Of a stretch of 64,000 nucleotides of DNA, positions 1-8,352 are shown piece after piece. A model generated the notes under the pieces. It did no database searches, was not told the origin of the DNA, and saw only the letters and a list, made by a program, of their open reading frames with translations. Every line of letters starts with the position of its first letter. Position 1 is the stretch's first letter. Location of the stretch: NCBI GenBank assembly GCA_030538115.1, contig JAUNUP010000011.1, positions 1 through 64,000 on the forward strand. The letters are read 5' to 3'. The DNA is from Dermatophilus congolensis (GTDB taxonomy: Bacteria; Actinomycetota; Actinomycetes; Actinomycetales; Dermatophilaceae). A program made the position numbers and the translations under genes.

Positions 1-300
1 GACCACGGATGCCGCCCCTGACGACCACGGATCCTGTGCCGTGGCACGGGTGCTGGGAGGTGACGTCCAAGAGGACGTGTGCCACGGCACCCCACCGGAC
101 AGGTGCCGTGGCCCGGACGCTGTGAGGCGACCGCCCACCACCCGTGCCGTGGCACTGGTGCTGGTAGGCGACGCGCCAGAGGACGTGTGCCACGGCACCC
201 CACCGGGTAGGTGCCGTGGCACAGGTCTTTCCATGTCTCACCCTGATGCAGCAGTGCCACGGCACGGGGGGTGGGTGACGCCACGGCACCCCACCGGGCC
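1..300. repeat. 108-bp tandem repeat carrying an array of GTGCC-N2-GGCAC dyads
   Basis: The dyad GTGCC-N2-GGCAC occurs perfectly at 36-47, 79-90, 144-155, 187-198, 211-222 and 254-265, with an imperfect copy at 103-114 and a half copy near 281. Positions 36/144, 79/187 and 103/211 are each 108 bp apart, so two units of about 108 bp lie in tandem followed by a degenerate third. The two central bases are GT or AC, so neighbouring dyads are also reverse complements and could pair into larger hairpins. A separate 10-bp direct repeat (gaccacggat) lies at 1-10 and 23-32. No convincing gene lies here; the left flank is outside the window. Function unknown: protein-binding array, structured RNA or degenerate intergenic repeat. 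Confidence 0.8.
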
Positions 301-368
301 CCCGACCTCGGCGGAAATCTGTCGAGTTCCCGACTGTTGGTTTCGCTGTCCTCGCGACATTACGGAGT

Positions 369-497
369 GTGAACACGATCGACGCGGTGAGGACGCACCG
401 TGTGCAGTCCTGGTTCGAGGAGTATGCCGACCGGATCATGGCCGCGCCCGGGGGCACTCAGCGATTGCGTGGTGAAGCGTCTCGTCAGGGCGCGTAG
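369..497 (+). CDS. possible 42-aa ORF or gene remnant
   Basis: A GTG-initiated frame of 42 codons with protein-like composition (WFEEYADRIMAAPGG in the middle). It has no usable Shine-Dalgarno site (a GGAG lies only 1 nt before the GTG) and overlaps the 3' end of the convergent secreted-protein gene by 13 bp. It may be the 5' remnant of a decayed gene rather than a working one. No family recognised. Confidence 0.2.
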   Translation: MNTIDAVRTHRVQSWFEEYADRIMAAPGGTQRLRGEASRQGA

Positions 498-1663
498 CGC
501 TGGAGTTGGACCGTTTCACCGTTGCGGGTGAGGGCCCAGGTGACGTCGGAGATCGGTTCGACGCTCATGCCGATCACCTCGTGGCCCGCGTCGCCGGTCA
601 GCGGGGTTTCGCCTCCGTCGGGTGCCCGCAGGAAAAAGCCCGACACGAACGACGTCACTTCGCCCTTGTAGGCGTTCGTGCCGAGGACGATCTGCCCGTC
701 GGTGCGTTGCGCGGCGGCACCGACCAGGCCGCTGACCGTGCCTCGCGCCGACCCGGACTTCGGCGTCCAGGTGTTGACGAATCCCTCGATGTGGTGGGCT
801 CGCTCACGCTCCGAGCCGGAGTAGATCTCGCCGAGCTGCAGATGGCGCCTGCCGGAGACGAGCCACGCATTCACGTGAATGTTGCCGTGCGGCGACGTGA
901 ACCCGCCGGGGTACAACTCCCGCCAGGCTCCCCTCCGGTGAACGTAGACGGTGTCGGAAGTCGTGACGCCCTCCGTTCGCCACTCCGCGACGACGCTTCC
1001 GTCCGCCACCCTGATGCGGTTCACGTACGGCGCCGGGTCGCGACCGGGGATGATCGGCGCGGACGGATCGCGTGAAGCCCCTCCTGGTTCTCCGGTCAGG
1101 GCGCGCCACTTGCGTCCGTCCGTCCAGGCCACCCAACTGCGGTAGCGGCCGGTTCGTTCGTCGAATTGGCGCAAGCCCGCGTACGCGCCGGGCCCGGCCG
1201 CGTCGACCACCGTGGTCACAGTGGGCGCGCTCCCTGCCGAGACTCCGAGGCTGACCTGACGCCACCGACCGGTCCGCGACTCCAGACGCCACAGTGTTCC
1301 GGCCGCGCTGAGCCATGCCTCGTGACCGCTGCCGTCGAGAACGACCTCGTCATCGGAGTCGATGCTGAAGCCGAGAGGACGACGCAGGTCGATGTCGGCC
1401 TGAGGGCCACGTGCACGAGTCATGATCAGGTGTCCCGTCGGGGTCTGCATGGCGAGCCACACCTCACCGGGCCTCACGGCATCCATCGTGACCGGTGTGC
1501 CGCTCGCAGCGAGGCCACCGAAGGAGTGGACGCTTTCGAAACCCTCAGTGGCGACCGGGATTCGGATGGGTGGTTCCGGCGCACCGAAGGCGGCTCCGGC
1601 GACCAGAGTGGATGACGCGGCCACGGCGATGCTCGCGGCGATCGCGGTACGTGTGCGGAACAT
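485..1663 (-). CDS. secreted hypothetical protein, possibly beta-propeller-like
   Basis: 392 aa with a clear Sec signal peptide: basic MFRTRT, a hydrophobic stretch to about residue 25, and an Ala-rich cleavage region (AGAAFGA) near residue 28. The mature part is rich in short beta-like segments with recurring Trp (LWRLESRTGRW, WVAWTDGRKWR), which suggests a propeller or beta-sandwich exoprotein; this is inference only. The ATG has a strong GAGGAGG site 5-6 nt upstream. No transmembrane anchor or sorting motif is seen at the C-terminus (ends QRYAP). Single gene, reading toward the repeat array. No named family recognised. Confidence 0.75.
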   Translation of the reverse strand: MFRTRTAIAASIAVAASSTLVAGAAFGAPEPPIRIPVATEGFESVHSFGGLAASGTPVTMDAVRPGEVWLAMQTPTGHLIMTRARGPQADIDLRRPLGFSIDSDDEVVLDGSGHEAWLSAAGTLWRLESRTGRWRQVSLGVSAGSAPTVTTVVDAAGPGAYAGLRQFDERTGRYRSWVAWTDGRKWRALTGEPGGASRDPSAPIIPGRDPAPYVNRIRVADGSVVAEWRTEGVTTSDTVYVHRRGAWRELYPGGFTSPHGNIHVNAWLVSGRRHLQLGEIYSGSERERAHHIEGFVNTWTPKSGSARGTVSGLVGAAAQRTDGQIVLGTNAYKGEVTSFVSGFFLRAPDGGETPLTGDAGHEVIGMSVEPISDVTWALTRNGETVQLQRYAP

Positions 1664-1808
1664 GTGACCTCCTCGGTCCGTGAGTCACCGACGCGATGTC
1701 GGTACGACTCCACTGTCCGCAGTTCTTCAGCGCGAATCGTCGGTGCCGGGGTGTATTTACGGCGCCACTGAGTAAGGCATCCGGATGACACCGCACGTAC
1801 GCATTTTG

Positions 1809-1824
1809 TGTGATGTGGGTCACG
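1809..1824. promoter_or_regulatory. candidate Crp/FNR-family operator
   Basis: TGTGA-TGTGGG-TCACG matches the TGTGA-N6-TCACA consensus at 9 of 10 defined positions. It lies in the 375-bp divergent gap between the secreted-protein gene (start 1663) and the BadF-like gene (start 2039). The window encodes its own Crp at 31.1-31.8 kb. Which gene it would control is not clear from position alone. Confidence 0.5.
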
Positions 1825-2038
1825 TGGCGGTCGCCGAAAGCGGCCCCCGCTCAAGACGCCACACGTGAAGCATGTGAACGCACGACAACCCGCCGACGCG
1901 ATCCGTCGGGAGACGCTCCAACGGTCGCGCTGCTTCTGGCTGCCCAAATGTGTTGCCCTCATCCGGCGTCGCTGGAGACGAATCCGGTGCCTACGGTTGA
2001 AGCAGGCGGCAGGTGGCGAGACGGGAGGCAGGACGGGC

Positions 2039-3037
2039 ATGGGCGAGAGCGCGATCGGCGGTATCGCGGACTTCTCCGAAGCCGGCCCCGAGAGGCCGTA
2101 CGACCTGCTCGTCGTGGACGTGTCGCGCCGGGGAGTGCGCGGTCGACGCACTGGTTCCGAGCCGGAGGCGCGGCTCGAGCCCCCTCCGGGAGCGAGCGCT
2201 AACACGCAGGTCACAGTGGAAATCGGCACCCTCGTGAGTGCACTTGAGCCGCTTGTGCACGCGGTCTCGCGCCCGCCAGACCAGGTCGTCGTGTCGATCG
2301 CGTCCGCGGCGCAGGCCCTTGATCCAGCCGAGTTGCGGGCCGGGCTCGCTGTGACGACGAATGCCCCGGTGGTCGTGTGCGATTCGCTGGTCACCACGCT
2401 GTTCGGTGCGCTCGGATTCGTGGGTGCGGGCTCGGTGATCGATCTCGGAGCCGGGGTGGCCGGGCTGGCGACCGACCTCGACCGGGTCTGGCATCGCATC
2501 GACGGCTGGGGGCCGATACTCGGCGACCGTGGCTCGGCTGCCTGGCTGGGTGCGCAGGGGCTCTCCGCCGGGTTGCGCGCCCGCGACGGGGTGCCCGGCG
2601 GATCCGACGACCTCCTGGCTGCCGGGCGTCGCGCCTTCGGTGACGAGTCGCTCTGGCCGCAGTTGCTCGAAGAGCGTAGGGCCGCCGACGTCCTCGCCGA
2701 CTTCGCCCCGGTGGTAGGCGAATTGGCGGCGCGAGGCGACGAGGTCGCGTACGCGATCATCGCGCTCGGAGCCGATCACCTCGCCGACACCCTCCTGGCT
2801 GGCCAGCGCGTGGTGCCCGGGGAGCCTATCGCTGCAACGGGGGAGTTGCTGCTGGTCGACGCGGTGCGGGTGGCGTTCGCCTCCGCCCTCGGCAAGCGCC
2901 TCAAGTTCCTCACGCCCGCGATGGGCGACTCCCTGGCTGGCGCACACCACCTGGCCAGGCACCTCGCCTTCGGAGGCGAGGCGCCTCACCGCCCACCTTT
3001 CGTCTACACCAGCGACCAGGCAGCGCTCGAAGGGTGA
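2039..3037 (+). CDS. BadF/BadG/BcrA ATPase family, degenerate N-acetylglucosamine-kinase-like protein
   Basis: 332 aa from an ATG with GGGAGG 8 nt upstream. The ASKHA-fold core is recognisable: DLLVVDV at the first strand, CDSLVTTLFGAL near residue 113, SVIDLGAG for the phosphate-2 region, and the family signature GWGPILGDRGSAAWLG near residue 160. The first phosphate loop, normally DGGGTKT, is replaced by DVSRRGVRG, so sugar kinase activity is doubtful. Known members phosphorylate GlcNAc or similar amino sugars during wall recycling. It ends at a hairpin shared with the convergent tRNA-Ser. Could be an active kinase of altered specificity or a regulatory relic. Confidence 0.7.
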   Translation: MGESAIGGIADFSEAGPERPYDLLVVDVSRRGVRGRRTGSEPEARLEPPPGASANTQVTVEIGTLVSALEPLVHAVSRPPDQVVVSIASAAQALDPAELRAGLAVTTNAPVVVCDSLVTTLFGALGFVGAGSVIDLGAGVAGLATDLDRVWHRIDGWGPILGDRGSAAWLGAQGLSAGLRARDGVPGGSDDLLAAGRRAFGDESLWPQLLEERRAADVLADFAPVVGELAARGDEVAYAIIALGADHLADTLLAGQRVVPGEPIAATGELLLVDAVRVAFASALGKRLKFLTPAMGDSLAGAHHLARHLAFGGEAPHRPPFVYTSDQAALEG

Positions 3038-3048
3038 GGCGAAAACGA

Positions 3049-3084
3049 CTCAGGGGCGCTCCGATTCGCGGAACGCCCCTGAAA
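3049..3084. terminator. bidirectional hairpin terminator
   Basis: CAGGGGCG (3051-3058) pairs with CGCCCCTG (3074-3081), with further pairing inside the loop. It lies between the convergent BadF-like gene and tRNA-Ser; on the minus strand it is followed by a short T run (TCGTTTTC). Confidence 0.6.
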
Positions 3085-3086
3085 TG

Positions 3087-3175
3087 TGGCGGAGGATAGG
3101 GGATTTGAACCCCTGAGGGTGATTAACCCAACACGATTTCCAATCGTGCGCACTAGGCCACTATGCGAATCCTCC
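3087..3175 (-). tRNA. tRNA-Ser (anticodon GGA)
   Basis: Read on the minus strand: a 7-bp acceptor stem GGAGGAT/ATCCTCC, a long class II variable arm, a T-loop GGTTCAAATCC and an anticodon loop TTGGAAA giving GGA. The CCA end is encoded (tgg at 3087-3089). The gene sits just before the SRP RNA and dnaX, a common actinobacterial arrangement. Confidence 0.95.
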
Positions 3176-3309
3176 GCCGACGATCGTACCCGAGGGGGTG
3201 CGGCCCGACCGAATCGGCGTTCTGCGCCGCGTTGCCCTCGGTTCGCTGGGGGTTCAGCGGCCGGACGGTCGTTCGCGCCCTCCAGCGGCCGTGCATTAGA
3301 GTGGGCCCT

Positions 3310-3401
3310 CGGACCCCTCGTGCGGTGGTACCTCACTGAACTCCCCCAGGGCAGGAATGCAGCAAGGGTAGGTGAGCTCTTCCAGGTGTGCGGGGGGTCC
3401 T
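3310..3401 (+). ncRNA. ffs: small signal recognition particle RNA (4.5S-type)
   Basis: The conserved SRP Alu-less core is present: GGGCAGGAATGCAGCAAGGGTA at the Ffh-binding tetraloop/asymmetric-loop region (about 3350-3371). The closing helix GGACCCC (3311-3317) pairs with GGGGTCC (3394-3400). A TAGAGT -10 box at 3297-3302 would start transcription near 3309. The RNA binds Ffh for co-translational targeting of membrane and secreted proteins. Position between tRNA-Ser and dnaX is the usual one in Actinobacteria. Confidence 0.92.
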
Positions 3402-3471
3402 TTCGTGTCTGATCTCGCGGTTCATCGCCTGACGCGGGACTCTGTCACCGGTGGCCGTTAGGGTCGGAGAC

Positions 3472-6204
3472 GTGACCCAAGCCCTGTACCGCCGCTACCG
3501 ACCGCAGACGTTCTCCGACGTCATCGGCCAGGAGCACGTGACCGAGCCGCTCCGTCAGGCGCTCGCGAGCGGGCGGGTCGGGCACGCATACCTCTTCAGC
3601 GGCCCGCGCGGCTGCGGCAAGACCACGAGCGCGCGCATCCTGGCCCGCTGCCTCAACTGTGAGCAGGGCCCGACGGCCGACCCGTGCGACGAGTGCACCT
3701 CGTGTGTGGCGCTGGCCCGCGGCGGAGCGGGGTCGGTCGACGTCATCGAGATCGACGCGGCCAGCCACGGAGGTGTCGACGACGCCCGTGAGCTGCGCGA
3801 GAAGGCCTCGTACGGCCCGGCCCAGTCGCGGTATCGGGTGTTCATCATCGACGAGGCGCACATGGTCACCCCGCAGGGCTTCAACGCGCTGCTCAAGATC
3901 GTCGAAGAGCCGCCCGAGCACGTGAAGTTCATCTTCGCGACGACCGAGCCCGAGAAGGTCATCGGCACGATCCGCTCGCGCACCCACCACTACCCGTTCA
4001 GGCTCGTGCCGCCCGCGCGTCTGCACGACTACCTCGGTGAGGTCTGCGCGAGCGAAGGCGTCGAGGTCGAGCCGGGGGTGCTGTCGTTCGTCGTGCGTGC
4101 CGGAGGCGGGTCGGTGCGCGACTCTCTCTCCGTGCTCGACCAGCTCATGGCGGGCTCGACGGGCACGCTCACGTACGCGGGCGCGGCGGCGCTGCTGGGC
4201 TTCACCGAGGGCGAATTGCTCGACGCGACCGTCGACGCCATCGCAGCCCGCGACGGAGCCGCGGTGTTCCGGCAGATCGACAAGGTCATCGAAACCGGGC
4301 ACGACCCGCGCCGGTTCGTCGAAGATCTGCTCGAGCGGTTCCGGGACCTCATCATCGTCTCGGCGGTCGGGTCGAACACCGACGAGTCGCTGTCGGCGGT
4401 GCTGCGGGGCCTTCCCGAAGACCAGATCGACCGCCTCCGCCAGCAGGCCGCCGCGTTCGGAGCGGGGGAGCTCTCCCACGCCGCCGACGTCACCAACGCG
4501 GGTCTCACCGCGATGACCGGCGCCACGGCCCCGCGTCTGCAGCTCGAGCTCCTCTGTGCCCGGCTGTTGTTGCCCCGTGCCGCAGGTGAAGACGGCATGA
4601 TCGCCCGCGTCGACCGCCTCGAACGGCGCCTCGAAATGGGCGGCCCGCCGCCACCCGTCGCGGCGCAGGCGCCGGCCCAGTCGCCACCGACCACGCAGAC
4701 TTCGCGGCCGCATGCGCAGGCCGCCCCGGCAGCGCCCTCGCGTGACGACGGGCCGGGTGCGTCCGCACCCGCGCCTCAGCACGCCAGTGAAGACCGAACC
4801 GATGGCGACAGAGGTTACGGCACAGACCCCGCGACCGGTGGCGGGGGTGTATCCGCAGGTCACAGTGAGCGTCCCGCGCGCGTGGCAGGCGCGGACGTCG
4901 TGTCGGAGTCGCCCGGTGGCTCGACGTCGTCTCGCGCGCCATCGGGGCCCGCGGAGTCCGCCGCGCCCTCGCCCGCCTCGTCTGCCCGCGCGCCGGGGGG
5001 CATCGACACCGACGCGATCCGTCGCGCCTGGCCCGACGTGCTGGCGACGATCTTTACGATCCGCCGCGCCACCTGGACCTTCTTGAGCCAGCACTCCCAG
5101 GTGCTCGACTACGACGGGCAACGCCTCCTGCTCGGCATCAGCAGCCGCGGTTTGGCCCGCACCTTCCAGCAGGGCCAGCACGCGGAGGTCGTGCGGCAGG
5201 CCCTCATCGACTCTCGCGGAGTCGACTGCCGGGTCGAGGGCGTGCCTCTCGACGAGGCGCCGCCGGTGAACGAGGGCCGCGCGGCCCAGCGGCCCGCGCC
5301 ACCTTCGCCACCGCAGCCGACCCACGCGCCGCAGGCCGCCAACGCGCCTCAGGCGCATGATCGCCCGAACACTCCCTCTACCGCCGACGCCGGCCCTCCG
5401 AGTGAACAAGGTGGCCCGAGTGGCCCAGGCCGGCCGGGCGGGCCGAGTGGGCAGGGCCGCCCGAGCGACAGGGATGTGCGTGCCTCCGGTCGCGGAGCGG
5501 AGAACGCAGGTCGCCAGGCCGGCAGGCCGGCGCCGGGGCGTGGCAGCGAGCGTGCGAGCGTTCGCGGTGCCCGACCGAGCGGCGCTCGCGGAGACCAGGG
5601 CTTCGCGCCCCCGGATCTGCCCGAGCCACCGGATTACGACGGGCCGCCCGACTACGACGCGCCTCCGGAGTACGACGCGCCCGCCGACATGTACGACGCG
5701 GCGCCCGCGACTCGGCCACACACGGCGCCCGCGGACACGGGCCCCGCCAGCGCGCGGGCGCACGAACAAGTCGAGCCCGATGCCCGGCGGCAGCAACCGG
5801 CACCGGAAGCGCCACAGGCAACCCAGCCAGCAACTGATCAGGCAACCGAGCCGGCTCCGCAGACGCCGCCGACCCCACAACCAGCGTCGCCAAGCCCACC
5901 CCAGACGCAACCGTCCGCACCGTCGCGCCCCGCAGGTAGCAGGCGCCCGGCCTCCGGGCATGAGGCGTTCCGGGCCGCGATGGCCGCTCGTCGGTCGCAG
6001 CAGCGTGCCAACCCGGAGGCGAGCGGCCAGGCTCCCGCCAACGCCTCCGGCCAGGCGAATCCCGAGGCCCGCGATGCGAGCCAAGACGTCGGCGCGGCGG
6101 GGGTGAGTGCCGACGACGAAGACATCTCCGACCTCACCCAGGTCGGCAGGCCGGTCATCGCCGAGGTGCTCGGCGGTGTGGTGATCGCCGAGATCGAGGA
6201 GTGA
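3472..6204 (+). CDS. dnaX: DNA polymerase III subunits gamma and tau
   Basis: 910 aa; loads the beta clamp and couples polymerases at the fork. The N-terminal clamp-loader AAA+ module shows YRRYRPQTFSDVIGQ, Walker A GPRGCGKTTS (Lys about 50), the zinc module C-N-C...CDECTSC, Walker B IIDEAH, and the SRT-type motif SRTHHYPF. Residues from about 395 to 870 are Pro/Ala/Gly-rich, broken by a folded segment at about 510-600 (DAIRRAWPDVLATIF), as in actinobacterial tau. The GTG at 3472 is chosen over the upstream in-frame GTG at 3451: a TAGGGT box lies 7 nt before it, suggesting leaderless translation, while the GGAG is too close (2 nt). No gamma frameshift site was identified. Confidence 0.95.
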   Translation: MTQALYRRYRPQTFSDVIGQEHVTEPLRQALASGRVGHAYLFSGPRGCGKTTSARILARCLNCEQGPTADPCDECTSCVALARGGAGSVDVIEIDAASHGGVDDARELREKASYGPAQSRYRVFIIDEAHMVTPQGFNALLKIVEEPPEHVKFIFATTEPEKVIGTIRSRTHHYPFRLVPPARLHDYLGEVCASEGVEVEPGVLSFVVRAGGGSVRDSLSVLDQLMAGSTGTLTYAGAAALLGFTEGELLDATVDAIAARDGAAVFRQIDKVIETGHDPRRFVEDLLERFRDLIIVSAVGSNTDESLSAVLRGLPEDQIDRLRQQAAAFGAGELSHAADVTNAGLTAMTGATAPRLQLELLCARLLLPRAAGEDGMIARVDRLERRLEMGGPPPPVAAQAPAQSPPTTQTSRPHAQAAPAAPSRDDGPGASAPAPQHASEDRTDGDRGYGTDPATGGGGVSAGHSERPARVAGADVVSESPGGSTSSRAPSGPAESAAPSPASSARAPGGIDTDAIRRAWPDVLATIFTIRRATWTFLSQHSQVLDYDGQRLLLGISSRGLARTFQQGQHAEVVRQALIDSRGVDCRVEGVPLDEAPPVNEGRAAQRPAPPSPPQPTHAPQAANAPQAHDRPNTPSTADAGPPSEQGGPSGPGRPGGPSGQGRPSDRDVRASGRGAENAGRQAGRPAPGRGSERASVRGARPSGARGDQGFAPPDLPEPPDYDGPPDYDAPPEYDAPADMYDAAPATRPHTAPADTGPASARAHEQVEPDARRQQPAPEAPQATQPATDQATEPAPQTPPTPQPASPSPPQTQPSAPSRPAGSRRPASGHEAFRAAMAARRSQQRANPEASGQAPANASGQANPEARDASQDVGAAGVSADDEDISDLTQVGRPVIAEVLGGVVIAEIEE

Positions 6205-6381
6205 TCCGGCGGTAATCCAGGTACAACGGCCTGCACCGGTGCTCACGCATCCGTGATTACCCACCGGCTGTCGGGCCGTGCTGCGGCAGAATGACTCGCA
6301 GTCGTCCGCACGAGTGAAGGCTCGTGCGGAGACTGCCCACCGTCCATCAGAGCTTTTCGAGCAATCTCAGGGAGACCCGGC

Positions 6382-7071
6382 GTGGCGAACGATGGCGTTC
6401 TGTACGAGGTCGGACGCAAGTCCGTGGGCCCGGTTCTGCGGGCGATCCTGCGGCCGAAGGTTCAGGGGGTCGAGAACATCCCCATGACGGGCCCGGTGAT
6501 CATCGCGAGCAACCACCTGTCTTTCTTCGACAGCTTCGTCATCCCGATGACCGCCCCCCGGCAGATCGCCTTTCTCGCGAAGAAGGAGTACTACACGGGC
6601 ACGGGCATCTCCGGGGCGTTCAGCAAGGCGTTCTTCACCGGAGTGGGCGCGATCCCCGTCGACCGCGACGACCCACGAGCGGGGCAGCAGTCGCTCGAGT
6701 TGCAACTCGAGGTGCTCACCAACGGTGGCGCGGTCGGCATCTATCCCGAGGGCACCCGCTCCCGCGACGGTCGTCTCTACCGTGGCCGCACGGGTGTGGC
6801 CGAGCTGGTGCTGCGCTCGGGTGCGCCGGTGGTGCCGGTCGCGCTGTGGGGCACGCAGAACCTGCAGCCGGTCGGTTCGCGGTTCATCCGTCCCGCTGAC
6901 GTGCTCGTGCGGTACGGCGCTCCGATCCGGTTCGCGGGCCGTTTCGACGACGTGCCGATGGGTAAGGCGCGCCGGGCGATCACCGACGAGGTCATGGACG
7001 CGATCCACGCCATGTCGGGCCAGGAGTTGGCCGGCAAGTACAACGAACGGCCTGCGTCGACGCCGTCCTGA
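6382..7071 (+). CDS. 1-acyl-sn-glycerol-3-phosphate acyltransferase (PlsC family)
   Basis: 229 aa; transfers an acyl group to lysophosphatidate or a related lysolipid at the membrane. The catalytic NHLSFFDS block (H-x4-D, His45 and Asp50), the lipid-binding [10 protein letters not shown] block near residue 122, and VPVALWGT are all present. GTG start with GGAG 7 nt upstream. It occupies the dnaX-recR interval where many actinobacteria carry ybaB, which is absent here. Confidence 0.88.
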   Translation: MANDGVLYEVGRKSVGPVLRAILRPKVQGVENIPMTGPVIIASNHLSFFDSFVIPMTAPRQIAFLAKKEYYTGTGISGAFSKAFFTGVGAIPVDRDDPRAGQQSLELQLEVLTNGGAVGIYPEGTRSRDGRLYRGRTGVAELVLRSGAPVVPVALWGTQNLQPVGSRFIRPADVLVRYGAPIRFAGRFDDVPMGKARRAITDEVMDAIHAMSGQELAGKYNERPASTPS

Positions 7072-7127
7072 GGCCTGGGGCTGCGCAGCCTGTCGGCCCT
7101 GTCGGTAGGTGCGGCTACGCTGTAGTC

Positions 7128-7727
7128 GTGTACGAAGGCGCGGTGCAAGACCTCATCGACGAACTCGGGCGGCTGCCTGGGATCGGGCCGAAGAGCGCCC
7201 AGCGCATCGCCTTTCACCTGCTCGCGGCAGACGAGCACGATGTGCGCAGGCTCGCCGAGACCATGCTCGTGGTCAAAGACAAGGTGAAATTCTGCGTCAC
7301 GTGCGGCAACGTCGCCGAAGACGAGCAGTGCCGCATCTGTTCCGACGCCCGGCGCGACCCGTCGCTGCTCTGCGTCGTCGAAGAGCCCAAAGACGTGGTG
7401 GCCATCGAGCGCACCCGTGAATTTCGGGGCCGCTACCACGTGCTCGGCGGCGCGATCAATCCGATGGAGGGCGTCGGTCCTGACGACCTCTCGGTGGCCG
7501 CGCTGTTCACCCGTCTGGCCGACGGTTCGGTGAGCGAGGTCATCATCGCCACCGACCCGAACCTGGAGGGGGAGGCGACCGCCACGTATCTGGCGCGCGC
7601 CCTCGCAAGTGTGGGTGTCACAGTGTCGCGGCTGGCTTCGGGCCTGCCTGTGGGGGGCGACCTCGAATATGCGGACGAGATCACTCTCGGCCGCGCCTTT
7701 GAAGGGAGGCGACTCATCCATGCCTGA
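7128..7727 (+). CDS. recR: recombination mediator protein RecR
   Basis: 199 aa, standard length. Acts with RecF/RecO to load RecA onto SSB-coated gapped DNA. Visible domains: helix-hairpin-helix [11 protein letters not shown] near residue 15, a C4 zinc finger (CVTCGN...CRIC), and the Toprim domain ([26 protein letters not shown]). No ribosome site precedes the GTG; a TACGCT box at 7115-7120, 7 nt before it, suggests a leaderless mRNA. The stop codon overlaps the next gene by 8 bp (ATGCCTGA). Confidence 0.96.
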   Translation: MYEGAVQDLIDELGRLPGIGPKSAQRIAFHLLAADEHDVRRLAETMLVVKDKVKFCVTCGNVAEDEQCRICSDARRDPSLLCVVEEPKDVVAIERTREFRGRYHVLGGAINPMEGVGPDDLSVAALFTRLADGSVSEVIIATDPNLEGEATATYLARALASVGVTVSRLASGLPVGGDLEYADEITLGRAFEGRRLIHA

Positions 7728-8325
7728 TTTCGCCGACGCTCCGGTGCAAGAGACGGTGGCAGACGATCTGGCCCTGCTCGCCGAGGAGACTGCGATGGAG
7801 GCGCGCGCCTACCTCGCGGTCGTGCGCGGTGTGGCCTCAGGGGAGTCGCCCGAATCGGCGATTCCGTTGATGCTGCTGGCCGTGTCGCAGGTGCTCGTCA
7901 CGGGTGCGCGGCTGGGGGCGATCACCGACGTGGTTCCGCAGCAGCGTTTCGAGCCCGACCTGGGCTCGAACGAAGACGTCGAGAAGATCCGCAACGACCT
8001 GGCTCACCTGCTCGACGGTCTCGATGAGTACGTCGAGGTCGTCGACCCGCTCACCTCCGGTGATGTGGTGCAGGGCAGCCTGTCGGGCGACCTGGCCGAC
8101 ATCGCGAGCGACCTCATGCACGGTCTGCGGCACCACACCGAGGGGCACGTCACCGAGGCGCTGTGGTGGTGGCAGTTCAGCTACCTGGCCTCGTGGGGTT
8201 CGCACGCCGCGATGGCGTTGCGGGCGCTGCAGTCGATGCTGGCCCACATCCGTCTCGACGCCGACGAAGACACGGTGGCGCAGGCGGAGTTCGAGGCGCT
8301 GCACACTCCGACCGTCGAGGCCTGA
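7720..8325 (+). CDS. DUF5063 domain protein
   Basis: 201 aa, mainly alpha-helical, of unknown function. Actinobacterial DUF5063 genes are typically found directly downstream of recR, as here. The ATG at 7720 has GGGAGG 9 nt upstream and overlaps the recR stop by 8 bp, so the two are translationally coupled. Conserved-looking patches include [12 protein letters not shown] and [12 protein letters not shown]. Soluble; no signal peptide or catalytic motif is evident. Confidence 0.8.
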   Translation: MPDFADAPVQETVADDLALLAEETAMEARAYLAVVRGVASGESPESAIPLMLLAVSQVLVTGARLGAITDVVPQQRFEPDLGSNEDVEKIRNDLAHLLDGLDEYVEVVDPLTSGDVVQGSLSGDLADIASDLMHGLRHHTEGHVTEALWWWQFSYLASWGSHAAMALRALQSMLAHIRLDADEDTVAQAEFEALHTPTVEA

Positions 8326-8352
8326 CGCGCCGGTCACCGACCCCTCGCGGCG

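Noticed and set aside
1..300. CRISPR array
   Set aside because: The repeats are short dyads within a longer tandem unit; there are no unique spacers of equal length and no cas genes.
41..475. 144-codon open frame through the dyad array
   Set aside because: The translation simply repeats the DNA repeat unit (CHGTPP... twice); no ribosome site.
3445..6264. Long open frame of over 900 codons antisense to dnaX
   Set aside because: Arg/Gly-rich low-complexity translation with no domain; a GC-rich shadow of the codon pattern of dnaX.
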